From contig CAZLQF010000001.1 in the NCBI GenBank assembly GCA_964561545.1, positions 124,001 to 188,000 on the forward strand: DNA of 64,000 nucleotides, in the 5' to 3' direction. The notes beneath the pieces are model-generated. The model saw nothing but the letters and a program-made list of their open reading frames with translations. It did no database searches and had not been told where the DNA came from. The translations under genes and the position numbers were made by a program. This DNA is from CAZLQF01 sp964561545. GTDB taxonomy: Bacteria; Bacteroidota; Bacteroidia; CAILMK01; CAYYUA01. Shown here one piece after another: positions 1-10,900 of this stretch (the first letter of the stretch is position 1; each line of letters starts with the position of its first letter).

Positions 1-3000
1 CATTCTTTATTATTGGTAACGGTTAATTTAATGCTATAAACACCAGGATTGGCAAATTGGAATTTGGGTTTTACTTGATTTATTAAACCTCCCTGTATAT
101 GCCAATCATAATTAATATGGTATTGTTCATTAGGCACAAATTGATAATTGTTTCCTGTAAGACGATTAGTGGTAAAATTACTTGATGGGATTTCATATAC
201 ATCCAACGATTGAGTGACAGTAGCTGTACAGTTATTACTATCTGAATAAGTATAAGCAACATCATGACTACCCGCACCAGCCAATGATGGATCAAAACGA
301 TTATTGGTAACGGCTTTTCCGGAATAACTACCACCAATTGGCAACCCAGCTTTTAGTTCAACCATAGAATCATTGGTGCAATAATCTTTAAATGCCCGTA
401 AACTTACATCAGGTGCTGGCTTAACTTTAATTGATCGGGTGCCCGTATCACGGCATCCATTGGAATCGGTGTATGTATAGCTTATAGAATGATCACCCAC
501 TCCAGCTGCATCTGGTTTGAACAGACTATCGGTAACGCCAACTCCCCAATAATTGCCGCCACTTGGTTTACCATGATTTAGCAATAACGAGCCTTCATTG
601 GCACACCTATCACTAAAGGAATTTAAACTTACTGGCTGAGGATCGTGAACAGTAACCATTTGAGATGCTGTATCTGTGCAGCCATTTTTATTGTAGCTAT
701 AGCTGATTTTATGATTCCCGGCAGTTATTTTTTGAGAGTCCAATCCATCGGCATTTTCACCATCTACCAAATAGGTACCTCCTGCAGGGTTTCCTGCATT
801 AAGCACCACCCTTGTTTCATTGGCACAGAGATCTTTAGATACATTTAACTTCACGGTTGGCAGAGATTTGACGGTTATAAAATTCATTGCTGTATCCTTG
901 CAACCATGTTGATCTTTATAAGTGTATGTAATGTTGTGTGTATCCACGCCAGCTGCTGATGGATCAAAAATATTACCCGATAAACCGCTGCCATGGTAAG
1001 TTCCGCCACTTGGGCTTCCTGAAGTTAAATTTAAAGGCGAAGTATTTTTACAAACCTCACTCATGCTATCTAAAACAACTTTTGGTTTTTTATTAACCGC
1101 CACTGAAGCTGAAGCCGTATCGCTACATCCTTGGTCATCATTGTAATGATAATAAATGTCATGGTTACCAGTATCTGCTATGGTAGGGTTAAATTTATTA
1201 CCGTTAACACCAGGTCCATCATAAGTAAATCCTTTAACTGGCCCACCGTTAAGCACTATGGATGATGCATCTGAACAAAGATCAGTAAGTGGACTTAAGT
1301 TTACATCAATACATTCATAAGAGAAATCATCCAGATAAATTTTATTAGAACCAGTCCCATGCATTAATCCCATAAAGTTACCATTGCCCATGCGTCCGGT
1401 GTCATTAAGTAGGATGGTGTATTCCTGAAAACTGTTTTTTAATTGCGAATGCTTAATGGTGTCATAAGCCGTAAAAGTAGAAGCATCCTCAGGATCATTG
1501 ATTATACCAATGATTAAATTTTCGGATATCCCGCCACCTGACTTTGCAGCTTTAAACTTAACCTGTTTAGTACCATTTCCCAAATCCTTTAATTCAGGAG
1601 TTACCAATAAAGCTGTATCTGAATTATTTAGGTTTCCAGCTTTTAGCTCAAACACATTGGGTTGAGTGGGTACTGCAACCCCTTGATCAGTTGAATCAAC
1701 TAATATTACTTGATTGCCTTTATCAACTTTGTTCCAACAGTTAGGAAAATCGGAATTATAACCATCATCAAAGGGTTGGATATAAGGCGTTGATTTAATT
1801 TCACAATCAGTAGTAAAACTTACCGGCCCAATAAAAGTACTGGTATCTCCAAGCCCACAAATCTCTCTGACATACACGTCATATGATGTATTGCCCTTTA
1901 AATTGGTAATGGTATAATTGGTATCACTAATGCCCGGAATTAAAGTTCCATTACTGAAGGAATCATTTTTTGTCTTGTAAAGAAGCTGCCAATCATTGTT
2001 GGTATTGTGTGGGCTCCATTTTACATTACCATGATTGGCCCCCACCTGATCCACCGTAAGATTGTTAGCCGGCAAACAACCAACTTTAATTTTTAAGTTG
2101 TCAAAATTCCAATTATCGTAAATAGCTCCGGATCCCACGTTCACATTAAATCGAAGTTTAAAACTGTCTGTAAGTCCACTGTTAATGCTAAAACTGTCCG
2201 GCGTAAAAGTAGTAGGTGCAGTACCTCCACTATAATTTGTCAATTGTTTCCATTTTATACCATTCCAATAATCAACACTTATATGGTCAGTAATTTCAGG
2301 TGAATTTCCGCAATTGCTATTAGAACCTGCTCTATAATCATAAGTTACTTGAATAGAATTATAAGCCGACATATCATAAACGTTGGTAACAGCTTCTGCG
2401 CCTATTGCCCCATTCAATTGCAAAGTATAACCTGAGCCATTGCCGCATGCATTAGTAGTAGTAACCTCATTACCTGACGTTCTACTCCAACAATTGGGGA
2501 AAGTGCTTGAAAAATTATGTAAAGATGGTAGGGAAGCAGTTTTACATTTTGATGAAAACCCCACAGGACCGGTAAAAGCACTGGTGTCTCCATTAGAACA
2601 AACTGCTTTAACGTACATTTCATAGGCTTGACCAGGGCTTAAACTTGTTAAAGCCGTGTCTTTACCCTCATCAACAATTAAGGCATTGCCTTTTTTATCA
2701 GGAGAAAAACCCGCAGCTCCATATTTAAGAATATACTTCAATGCTTTTGGGTCATTGGAGTTCCAGTTTACATGGGCTGAATCAAAAGTAACACCATCAA
2801 CCTTTAAGTTAGAGGGTTTAGAACAGGCTGGCACACCGCCACTTGAAATTACAGAAAATTCCTGTGGATTTTGATTGTTTAAATTATTTTTATGAGTAAC
2901 CCTTATTGTATACCATCCTGCTGATGGAGAAGCAATATGAACCTTTTCAGCATTGTCTCGAATGTTATCACCCGTACTTGCAGGAGCAGCAGGTGCTGAA

Positions 3001-4490
3001 GGGTTCATCACATAAGGTTGATTTGCATTGTTATTAGAATCGTACACTATTCTCAGATCAAGATCATTAACAAGCATTAGGGTAGAGGGATCTAATGAAG
3101 GAGGTGGCGGATTTCCGGGAACATCTGTCCAACTAAGCGTGGCAGTTAATGGCTCGTTACCATCGGAATAAACTGAATAAGTAAAAGTATCCTGGTTGGC
3201 AAGACGATCCTCGTACATTAGTTGCTTACCCGAATCATTGGAAATATGGGCTGCAGCTTTAGCTGTATTAAGCAACCCCCAACCGTATTGGTAGTCAGGG
3301 CCAGGATTGCTACCCGCTTCATCCGCTGTATGAATAACCAATCCTTTGAGGGTAGCAGCGCGCATATAAAAGTTGTAAAGATTTTTATAATGCTCTTGAA
3401 GTAATATCAAAGATCCGGTCGCATTAGGTGAGGCCATCGAAGTACCACTCAAGGATTTGTAATCATTAGTTGAGTTTACCCAGGTAGAGGTTAAATTGCT
3501 TCCATTGGCCACTATATCGGGTTTAATACGTCCATCGTCAGTAGGCCCCCACGAACTATAGCTAGTCATCTTTACATCCGAGGATTGATTGTATCCATTG
3601 GCAATGTCATTTACCGCCCCCACGGTAAGAATATTTTTGGCATTTCCCAATGGCGGTATACAATCATAAGGGCCATCTGCCGGGAATCCCGGACCATTGT
3701 CGCCCCTATCATTACCTGCTGCTTTAACAATTAAATAATAAGGAGCATTGTAGGCTATTTGATCCCATTGCTTTGCAAGTTGGTTGTAAAATCCAAACTT
3801 GTAATCTTCCTGAGTACTAATATTGATATTCCCCATCCAATAACCACCGCTCCAGCCTGTTAAATAAGCATAGGAGTGATTGGATACCAATAAGCCTCCT
3901 TTTGCTGCATTGGCCATTTCTGCCTCGTCATACAACCAATCGTAAGCATCAAGTTCAGCCTGATTGGCCATTCCCCTTGCTTGATTATTCATCCCCGCCC
4001 CGATCATTGTACCTGCTACATGGGTTGCATGAGAACTTATGCTTGGAGATCCATCAACTTGATTAATCCTTCCATTCAAATCCTGGTGAGCATTATATAT
4101 TGCTCCACCATCCCACTCACCAACGATAAGGCCTTGCCCATTTAAGTTTAGGTTCAACGTACCATTGGGCCAGATTTCATTGGTAGCCACTGTATGAGCA
4201 GCACCTAAATTATTGGTAGTGTAATACTCCAACTGCCCTGTTGCATCTATGCCTTGCAATTCCACCAGTTGGCCATTATCAGATTGATATTTTCTTTGAA
4301 GCCCCTTGTTTTCAATAATTTTTTGAGCCCGTTTCAATTCCTGTTCTTGTTGTTGACGAAATGATTGCTCTAATTTTTCTAATTGAGCCTGGTTGGTATG
4401 CTTCAAATAATTTTGATCCGATTGGCTTAAACTTGTACTGGTTATCACTGTAAACAAGAAAAGTGATATGATTAACCTTAAAATTGGCAT
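1..4490 (-). CDS. Giant secreted S8 (subtilisin-like) protease with FN3 and Cys-repeat stalk, 3' part outside window
   Basis: The frame is open from ATG at 4490 to the left edge (1496 codons visible, no stop), so the gene is cut by the window. Residues 1-23 form a signal peptide. The S8 triad is visible: Asp127 in GEWDGG, His154 in SHATHVAGT and Ser351 in SGTSMASP. After a beta-rich subtilisin-associated region come FN3 (about 553), jelly-roll (about 648), FN3 (about 805), jelly-roll (about 893), five Cys-containing repeats of about 74 residues (from about 1066), and the start of a PKD-like domain (about 1441). By comparison with the downstream paralogue, the missing end is about 110 residues and should carry a T9SS sorting domain. 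An in-frame ATG at 4673 would add 61 residues ahead of the signal peptide; I prefer 4490. Probable role: exported, surface-attached or released protease. Substrate unknown. Confidence 0.9.
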   Translation of the reverse strand, partial: MPILRLIISLFLFTVITSTSLSQSDQNYLKHTNQAQLEKLEQSFRQQQEQELKRAQKIIENKGLQRKYQSDNGQLVELQGIDATGQLEYYTTNNLGAAHTVATNEIWPNGTLNLNLNGQGLIVGEWDGGAIYNAHQDLNGRINQVDGSPSISSHATHVAGTMIGAGMNNQARGMANQAELDAYDWLYDEAEMANAAKGGLLVSNHSYAYLTGWSGGYWMGNINISTQEDYKFGFYNQLAKQWDQIAYNAPYYLIVKAAGNDRGDNGPGFPADGPYDCIPPLGNAKNILTVGAVNDIANGYNQSSDVKMTSYSSWGPTDDGRIKPDIVANGSNLTSTWVNSTNDYKSLSGTSMASPNATGSLILLQEHYKNLYNFYMRAATLKGLVIHTADEAGSNPGPDYQYGWGLLNTAKAAAHISNDSGKQLMYEDRLANQDTFTYSVYSDGNEPLTATLSWTDVPGNPPPPSLDPSTLMLVNDLDLRIVYDSNNNANQPYVMNPSAPAAPASTGDNIRDNAEKVHIASPSAGWYTIRVTHKNNLNNQNPQEFSVISSGGVPACSKPSNLKVDGVTFDSAHVNWNSNDPKALKYILKYGAAGFSPDKKGNALIVDEGKDTALTSLSPGQAYEMYVKAVCSNGDTSAFTGPVGFSSKCKTASLPSLHNFSSTFPNCWSRTSGNEVTTTNACGNGSGYTLQLNGAIGAEAVTNVYDMSAYNSIQVTYDYRAGSNSNCGNSPEITDHISVDYWNGIKWKQLTNYSGGTAPTTFTPDSFSINSGLTDSFKLRFNVNVGSGAIYDNWNFDNLKIKVGCLPANNLTVDQVGANHGNVKWSPHNTNNDWQLLYKTKNDSFSNGTLIPGISDTNYTITNLKGNTSYDVYVREICGLGDTSTFIGPVSFTTDCEIKSTPYIQPFDDGYNSDFPNCWNKVDKGNQVILVDSTDQGVAVPTQPNVFELKAGNLNNSDTALLVTPELKDLGNGTKQVKFKAAKSGGGISENLIIGIINDPEDASTFTAYDTIKHSQLKNSFQEYTILLNDTGRMGNGNFMGLMHGTGSNKIYLDDFSYECIDVNLSPLTDLCSDASSIVLNGGPVKGFTYDGPGVNGNKFNPTIADTGNHDIYYHYNDDQGCSDTASASVAVNKKPKVVLDSMSEVCKNTSPLNLTSGSPSGGTYHGSGLSGNIFDPSAAGVDTHNITYTYKDQHGCKDTAMNFITVKSLPTVKLNVSKDLCANETRVVLNAGNPAGGTYLVDGENADGLDSQKITAGNHKISYSYNKNGCTDTASQMVTVHDPQPVSLNSFSDRCANEGSLLLNHGKPSGGNYWGVGVTDSLFKPDAAGVGDHSISYTYTDSNGCRDTGTRSIKVKPAPDVSLRAFKDYCTNDSMVELKAGLPIGGSYSGKAVTNNRFDPSLAGAGSHDVAYTYSDSNNCTATVTQSLDVYEIPSSNFTTNRLTGNNYQFVPNEQYHINYDWHIQGGLINQVKPKFQFANPGVYSIKLTVTNNKE

Positions 4491-4965
4491 ATTAGCTCCA
4501 TTGAGGAACCTTTCTAAACATGAGTTCTTGTCGGAATTTTTAACCTTATTACTTGAAAAGCCTTTATAGATGGCATTTTTAAGTACCAAACCAAAGATTG
4601 GCCTATTTAATTTGGCTTTATGAACAATTTTGACTTTTGGATAAACGCTTTTGGGTAGTACAATTCTTTCCATTTTTTATTCTATTTACCATTCTTAAAG
4701 CCAATAACAAGGTTTAATCTACAAAAATTCAGGCTTAAACTATTATTTTTGGATTTTTATCTATTCAAATACTTATTTCACCGATTATATACCTATACCT
4801 ACTGAGCCCACTAAATATTGTTTTTGGCGGGATAAATTGGTCAGTAATAAGCTAATTCTATATTAAGGACTATAGGATAAGGATTTCGTGGAGAGGGTAT
4901 GTTAGAATATTTCTGAAATATAATTAAGAAAACAACCGCCTATTCAAGAGAATTGCGATAAGTTC
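4491..4965. other. Intergenic gap between the two giant protease genes
   Basis: This AT-rich spacer separates the 5' end of the left protease from the 3' end of its paralogue. The only coding potential I see is a 61-codon open extension (4491-4673, minus) in frame with the left protease. I recognise no terminator hairpin after the stop at 4966 and no RNA gene. Confidence 0.6.
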
Positions 4966-7900
4966 CTATCTCGATCTTATCACCATTTGTTCATAAGCCT
5001 TCCCATTCATGATCATTCTTACAACGTAAATTCCTGATTGAAAATCATGTTTAGAAGGTTGAAAACGGTATTGATACTTACCTTTTGATTGGGTTTCATC
5101 CACTTTACGGGTAATACGCTTGCCCGTGCCATCATAGACTTCAAGTACTACACTGGAAGTATTACTGAGTTGATAGTCAATGGTGAATTGATCTTGAAAT
5201 GGATTGGGATGGACTTTCAAGTCCGGCTTTATATTTTGTTGATCAGCAAAACCTACAAGTACATCCACACTATCCGTGGTTGAACTATTACAACCATTAC
5301 CATCAAGAACATCAAGCATTACCTCATAAGTACCAGGATTGGGGAATTGATAAACAAACTGCGTTTGGTTGATGGTGGTATCCCTCAAATGCCATTTATA
5401 AGAAGTATAGATTTGCCGGTCTGGTTTAAACAAAAACTCGGCTTGGCTCACCTTAGAAGTAGAGAAATCGCTAACAGGGGGCTCATTAACTACGATCGAC
5501 TGCATTGAAGTATCTGCGCATCCATTATTATCTGAATAGGCATACCCAATATTATGAATGCCAACTCCTGCCATTGACGGATTAAAATAGCTATTATTGG
5601 TTACACCATTTCCAAAATATTGGCCACCGCTTGGCGAGCCTTTGCTTAACTTAATTGTGGAATCATTCGAGCATCGATCATTCAGAGAACTCAAGGTAAC
5701 ATTAGGCGCTGAATTAACCTTGATGGGTTTTGTAATAGAGTCTCTGCAACTGTTGGAATCTGTGTAAGTATAAGTAATTGGGTGAAAACCTGTATCCACT
5801 ACAGCGGGATCAAACTTGCCATTGTTAACCCCATTGCCTTGATAGACTCCTCCCTTGGGTGCTCCTTGATCAAGAATAAAAGCATTTTCATTGGCGCATG
5901 CATCATTGAAATTGCTTAGAGATACAGGGGGTAAATCATGTACCGTTAAGTTGGTTTTTGCAGTATCACGGCAACTGTGGTTATTCGTATATATATATTG
6001 AACAGTATGATTGCCCGGGCCTGCCATTTGTGGCTTAAAAAGATCACCACTCACACCTGTTCCTACATAACTCCCTCCTGATGGGAAACCTTGTAAACTC
6101 AATGAATCTTTGCTGATACACGCATCCGGTAAACTGTTCATACTTGCATCAGGTGCAGCATTGACCGTTACATTTTGATTAACGGTATCTGCGCATCCGT
6201 TGGTATCAGTGTATGCATAGCTGATCTGATGAGTACCAGTGCCGGCTGATGAAGGCTGAAACGTATTACCTTGAATAGCCGCTCCCCAATAATAACCTCC
6301 TGATGGATTGCCATGGCTAAGGTTAACAGCGTTTTTATTAGCACAAAAATCATTGATGGAGCTTAAACTTACAGAAGGAAGATCATGAACCGTAACCATA
6401 TTAGAAGCAGTATCCCGGCAGCCTTTGTTATTCTGGTAAGTGTAATTTACCTGATACTTGCCCGGTGCTACGGATTGAGGATCAAAATTGCCGTTGTTCA
6501 CTCCATTGCCAAAATAACTACCCCCCGAGGGGCTTCCACTGTTTAGGGTAACACTTGATTCATTGGTACAGATTTCATTGAACATACTTAGGTATACATT
6601 GGGTGTAGCTTCAACAGTGATGCTGCTATTGGCAGTGTCGTTACAGCCGTATTGGTTGGTATAAACGTAATTCACATCATACACGCCAACGCCTACTTGA
6701 GAAGGATTAAATTTATTACTCGAAATATGGGTACCGTAATAATTACCACCTGATGGAGCGCCTCCTGAGAGGTTAATGGTACCTTCATTTTCGCAAACGG
6801 TAGATGTTAAGTTATTTAAATTGACATTTGGAACAGGATTGACATCTACAAGCTGAGTAGCTGTGTCAGTGCATCCATTGCTACCTGTAATGGTGTATGA
6901 TAAGGTATGGGATCCGGCACCAGCTAAGCCAGGATTAAAACTTGAATCCTGTATGCCATTACCAAAATAATTGCCACCGGGAGGTGAAGCGTTTAGATCA
7001 ATCGTAGCTGCATCCTCACAAAAACTATTAACGGAGTTAAAGGAAGCAGTTGGGGTTCCTTTTACTGTAATGGAGCTATACGCAGTATCACTACAACCAT
7101 TGGCATTGGTATAGGTATAACCGATGGTGTGTGTGCCTGTACCAGCTGTAGAGGGATCAAATGTGTTTCCGGAAATTCCATTGCCAAAATAATTACCGCC
7201 TGAAGGACTCCCTGAACTAAGGTTATAAGATAAAGTGTTTTCACAAACATCGCTCATGCTACCCAAATTAACATTGGGTTTGGCGTTTACTACCACTGAT
7301 TGAGTAGCTGTATCACTACAACCGTAGCTATCCTGATAATAATAATGAACATCATGCGACCCTACGCCAGCAGCTCCAGGATCAAAATTGTTTCCTGTAA
7401 CCCCTTTTCCCGTATAACTAAATCCATCAGGATCCCCACTTTGAAGCATTACCGTTGAGCCGTTAACGCATTGATCATTGACGGTATTTAAACTCACGTC
7501 AATACACTCGTAAACAATATTATCAATGTAGACTTCATAAGCACCCGGCCCGTGCATAAACCCAATGTATTCTCGATTGCCAATGATGCTTTTATCCGTA
7601 AGCTGGATGGTATATTGTTGAAAACCTGTGCCCAATTGACCATGGTTAATGGTGTCATAAGCTTTAAAAGTTGAGGCATCGTTGGGATCCGCCAATAACC
7701 CAACAATTAAACTCTCAGAAGTTCCACCGCTTTCTCTTGCTGCTTCAAACTTAACTGTTCTGGCGCCGGATGGAAGGTCTTTAAATTGAGGACTGACCAG
7801 CATGGCAGTATCCGAGCTACTGATATTACCATCATTTAGCTCCACTGCATAGGGTGATGAAGGGATAGGAGCACCATGATCTGTTGAGCTAACAATTTCT

Positions 7901-10900
7901 AAATCTTCATTGCCAAGGTCGATCTTATCCCAACAAAATGGTAGGTTAGGACCTTGCTGGGCATCAAAGTTTTGAGTATTTGGTGCAGTAATGGTCTTAC
8001 ATTCTGTAAAAAAGCTAAAAGGACCTTTGAAATTACTGGAATCATTCGGCCCGCATTTTTCTTGAATGTAAACATCATATTGAGTGCCGGCATTTAAACC
8101 TGTTAAAGTATAATTCGTATTAGCTATATTTGAAATAACAGTTCCGTTGCCCAATGAAAATCCAGCATTGCCGTATGCTATTTTCCAATTATTACCCTGT
8201 GCATTGGAATTCCAATCCATTACAGCAGAATCATGGCCCTTTTGATTGACAGCAATATTGCTAACAGGAGGACAGGAAGCTGGCGGGTCTATCTTTACCA
8301 CATAATCCTCAGTTTCTCCATAACTAAAGTTGGTGCAGGCTTCATTGCCTGAGGGAGTCGAATTGTACGTAGAACGTACCCTTAGCTGGCGCAGCCCTAA
8401 TCCTACCGTATCAGGAACTGTAAAAGTGATAGTGGTTGGGTTACCAGCTGAACTTGCTATGGTACTGCCAATGAATTCATTGTTGGCACCGAAAGCGAAG
8501 TCTTGATTATAATCTAACCAAACCCCCATACCATTGTTCCATTGCGTACCAGATTTTAGTTGAATGGTGTAGGATGATAATTGGTTCAAAACAATGGTAT
8601 CGCTGGTATACAGTTCGTAATTGTTGGTATTGCCGTTGCATCCTGTATTAGCACGCGATACGCTATTGAGCGAGAATTCATCGATGTAATCACCGCTATT
8701 ACAAGCGTTAGAATAAGTTACATCACAGTAACCTGTATAAACGGATACCGGACCTTGGTATATGCTTTGATCGTTTGGCCCACAAATTTCTTTTACATAA
8801 AAATGGTAAGTAGTATTAGGATTTAAGCCGCCAATCGTATCAGCCATTTTGTTCAAGCTACCAATAACGGTTCCATTACCAAGATTAAATCCTGAAATGC
8901 CATACTGAATTTGCCACTGATTGTTGGCATTGTTACTATTCCAGTTTATAATCGCTGAGTCGGGGCCGGTAAGATTTGCCGAAAGATTATTAACAGGAGG
9001 ACATGAAAAAGGAATCACCTCCAAACTATCAAAATTCCAATTATCAAAATTTACACCAGACCCATTTTGAATTTGAAACCTTAGCTTAAAGCTTGAGGTA
9101 ATGCCACTGCTAATGATATGATCATCAGCGGTGAATACATTGGGAGCTGAACCACCATCGTAATTGGCCAACTGCACCCATTGGGATCCATTCCAGTAAT
9201 CCACATCAATGTTATCGCCACTTTCTGGTGTATCATCACAATTGGCATCTGAGCCAGATCGGTATTTGTAAGCAACCTTAACAGAGCTATTACCACTCAG
9301 ATCAATATTATTGGTTATGGCTTCAGCACCATTGGCACCATTTAGCTTCAAGGTGTAAGTGTTATTACTGCCACAGGTATTACTCATGGTCACTTCATTG
9401 CTATTGCTGCGGGACCAGCAGTTGGGAAAGGTACTTGAAAACGTATTGAGGTAGGGTAGACTGCTGTTAGCACAGGTTGTAGTGACGGTAAATGGCCCGA
9501 AATAACTACTTGTATCTCCAGGTGCACATATTTCCCTTATGTAAAAATCATAATCAGTATTAGGGTTGAGCCCGCTAAAGGTATAAGATGGATTGTTAAT
9601 GTTTCCTACCAATGTACCATTACCCAAACCAAAACCTGAATTGCCATAGGCTACTTCCCATTTGTTATTGCTACCGGCTGAATTCCAATTTAAAGTAGCG
9701 CTGTTGGTACCAAGGTTAGCAACACTGACGTTGGATACAGGAGGGCATGAGGGTCCGGGCTCTACCTTGATATTGTCAAAATTCCAATTGTCATAACCAA
9801 CCCCTGACCCATTAGCTATTTGAAAACGCAATTTAAAGTTATTCGTGAGGCCATTTGAAATGATAAAACTGTCCTTGGTAAAAGTACTTGGCGAAGCACC
9901 ACCTCCTTGGTAATTGGTCAATTGTACCCATTGGTTGCCATCCCAATAATCAACATCAATGCTGTCGCTACTTTCCGGTGTATCACCACAATTAGCATCT
10001 GAACCTGCTCTAAAATCATAGGATACTTTAAGTGAATTAAAATTACCAGCTTGAAAAACGTTGGAAACAGCTTCAGCACCTGTAGCACCATTGACCTGTA
10101 GGGTATAAGTATTGTTGCTGCCACAGTTATTATTCATCGTAACATCCCCATTAGCGGATGACGACCAACAATTGGGGAAATTGCCAGTGAAGGTTTGCAA
10201 AGAAGGAATCGTTGAATTACCACATGCTGTGGTAAAAGCAACAGGACCCGCAAAACTACTGCTATCTCCATTGGTACAAACTTCCTTGACGTATACATCG
10301 TAGGATGTACCTGACGAAAGGCCTGTTAAAGCAGCATTCGTTTGGTTGAAAAGGCGGATGGTATTACCCCCTGACAAAGGTGAAAAACCAGCATTTCCAT
10401 ACTTCAGTATATGGCCATTATCAGCAGTATCACCCGGATTCCAGCTAATGTAAGCTGAATCAGTACTTATACCACTTACATTAAAATTAGATGGTTTGGG
10501 GCAAGAAGAAGCGCCACCACTAATGATCAGAGAAAAATTCTGGTCATTTTGATTATGAAGGTTGTTTTTGTGCGTTATCCTTACCGTGTACCAACCAGCA
10601 GAAGGATTTGAAATATTGACTTGTTCTACATTATCCGTTGCATTGTCACCTTTTGTGGCGGGATTAGAAGGATTGGCCGGATCCATCACATAAGGCTTGT
10701 GAACGTTATTGGTTGAATCTTTTATGATCCTGGCATCAAGGTCATTTACCAGCATCTTGGTAGAAGGATCCAAAGATGGAGCCGGTGGATTACCCGGAAC
10801 ATCGGTCCAGCTTATCGTGGCCCTTAATGGTTTAGTACCATCTGAGTAGATCGAATACGTAAAAGTATCCTGGTTGCTAAGCGAATTTTCTTCGATGGCT

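Noticed and set aside
83..337. Minus-strand reading frame of 84 codons in the left protease region
   Set aside because: It lies out of frame inside the continuous protease frame and has a composition unlike a real protein.
2440..2625. Plus-strand frame inside the left protease
   Set aside because: Antisense shadow of the jelly-roll domain; no independent signal or start context.
5500..7500. Regular repeats that at first look like a repeat array
   Set aside because: The period is about 222 bp, in frame, with diverged units and conserved Cys and Gly positions. These are protein domains, not CRISPR or satellite DNA.
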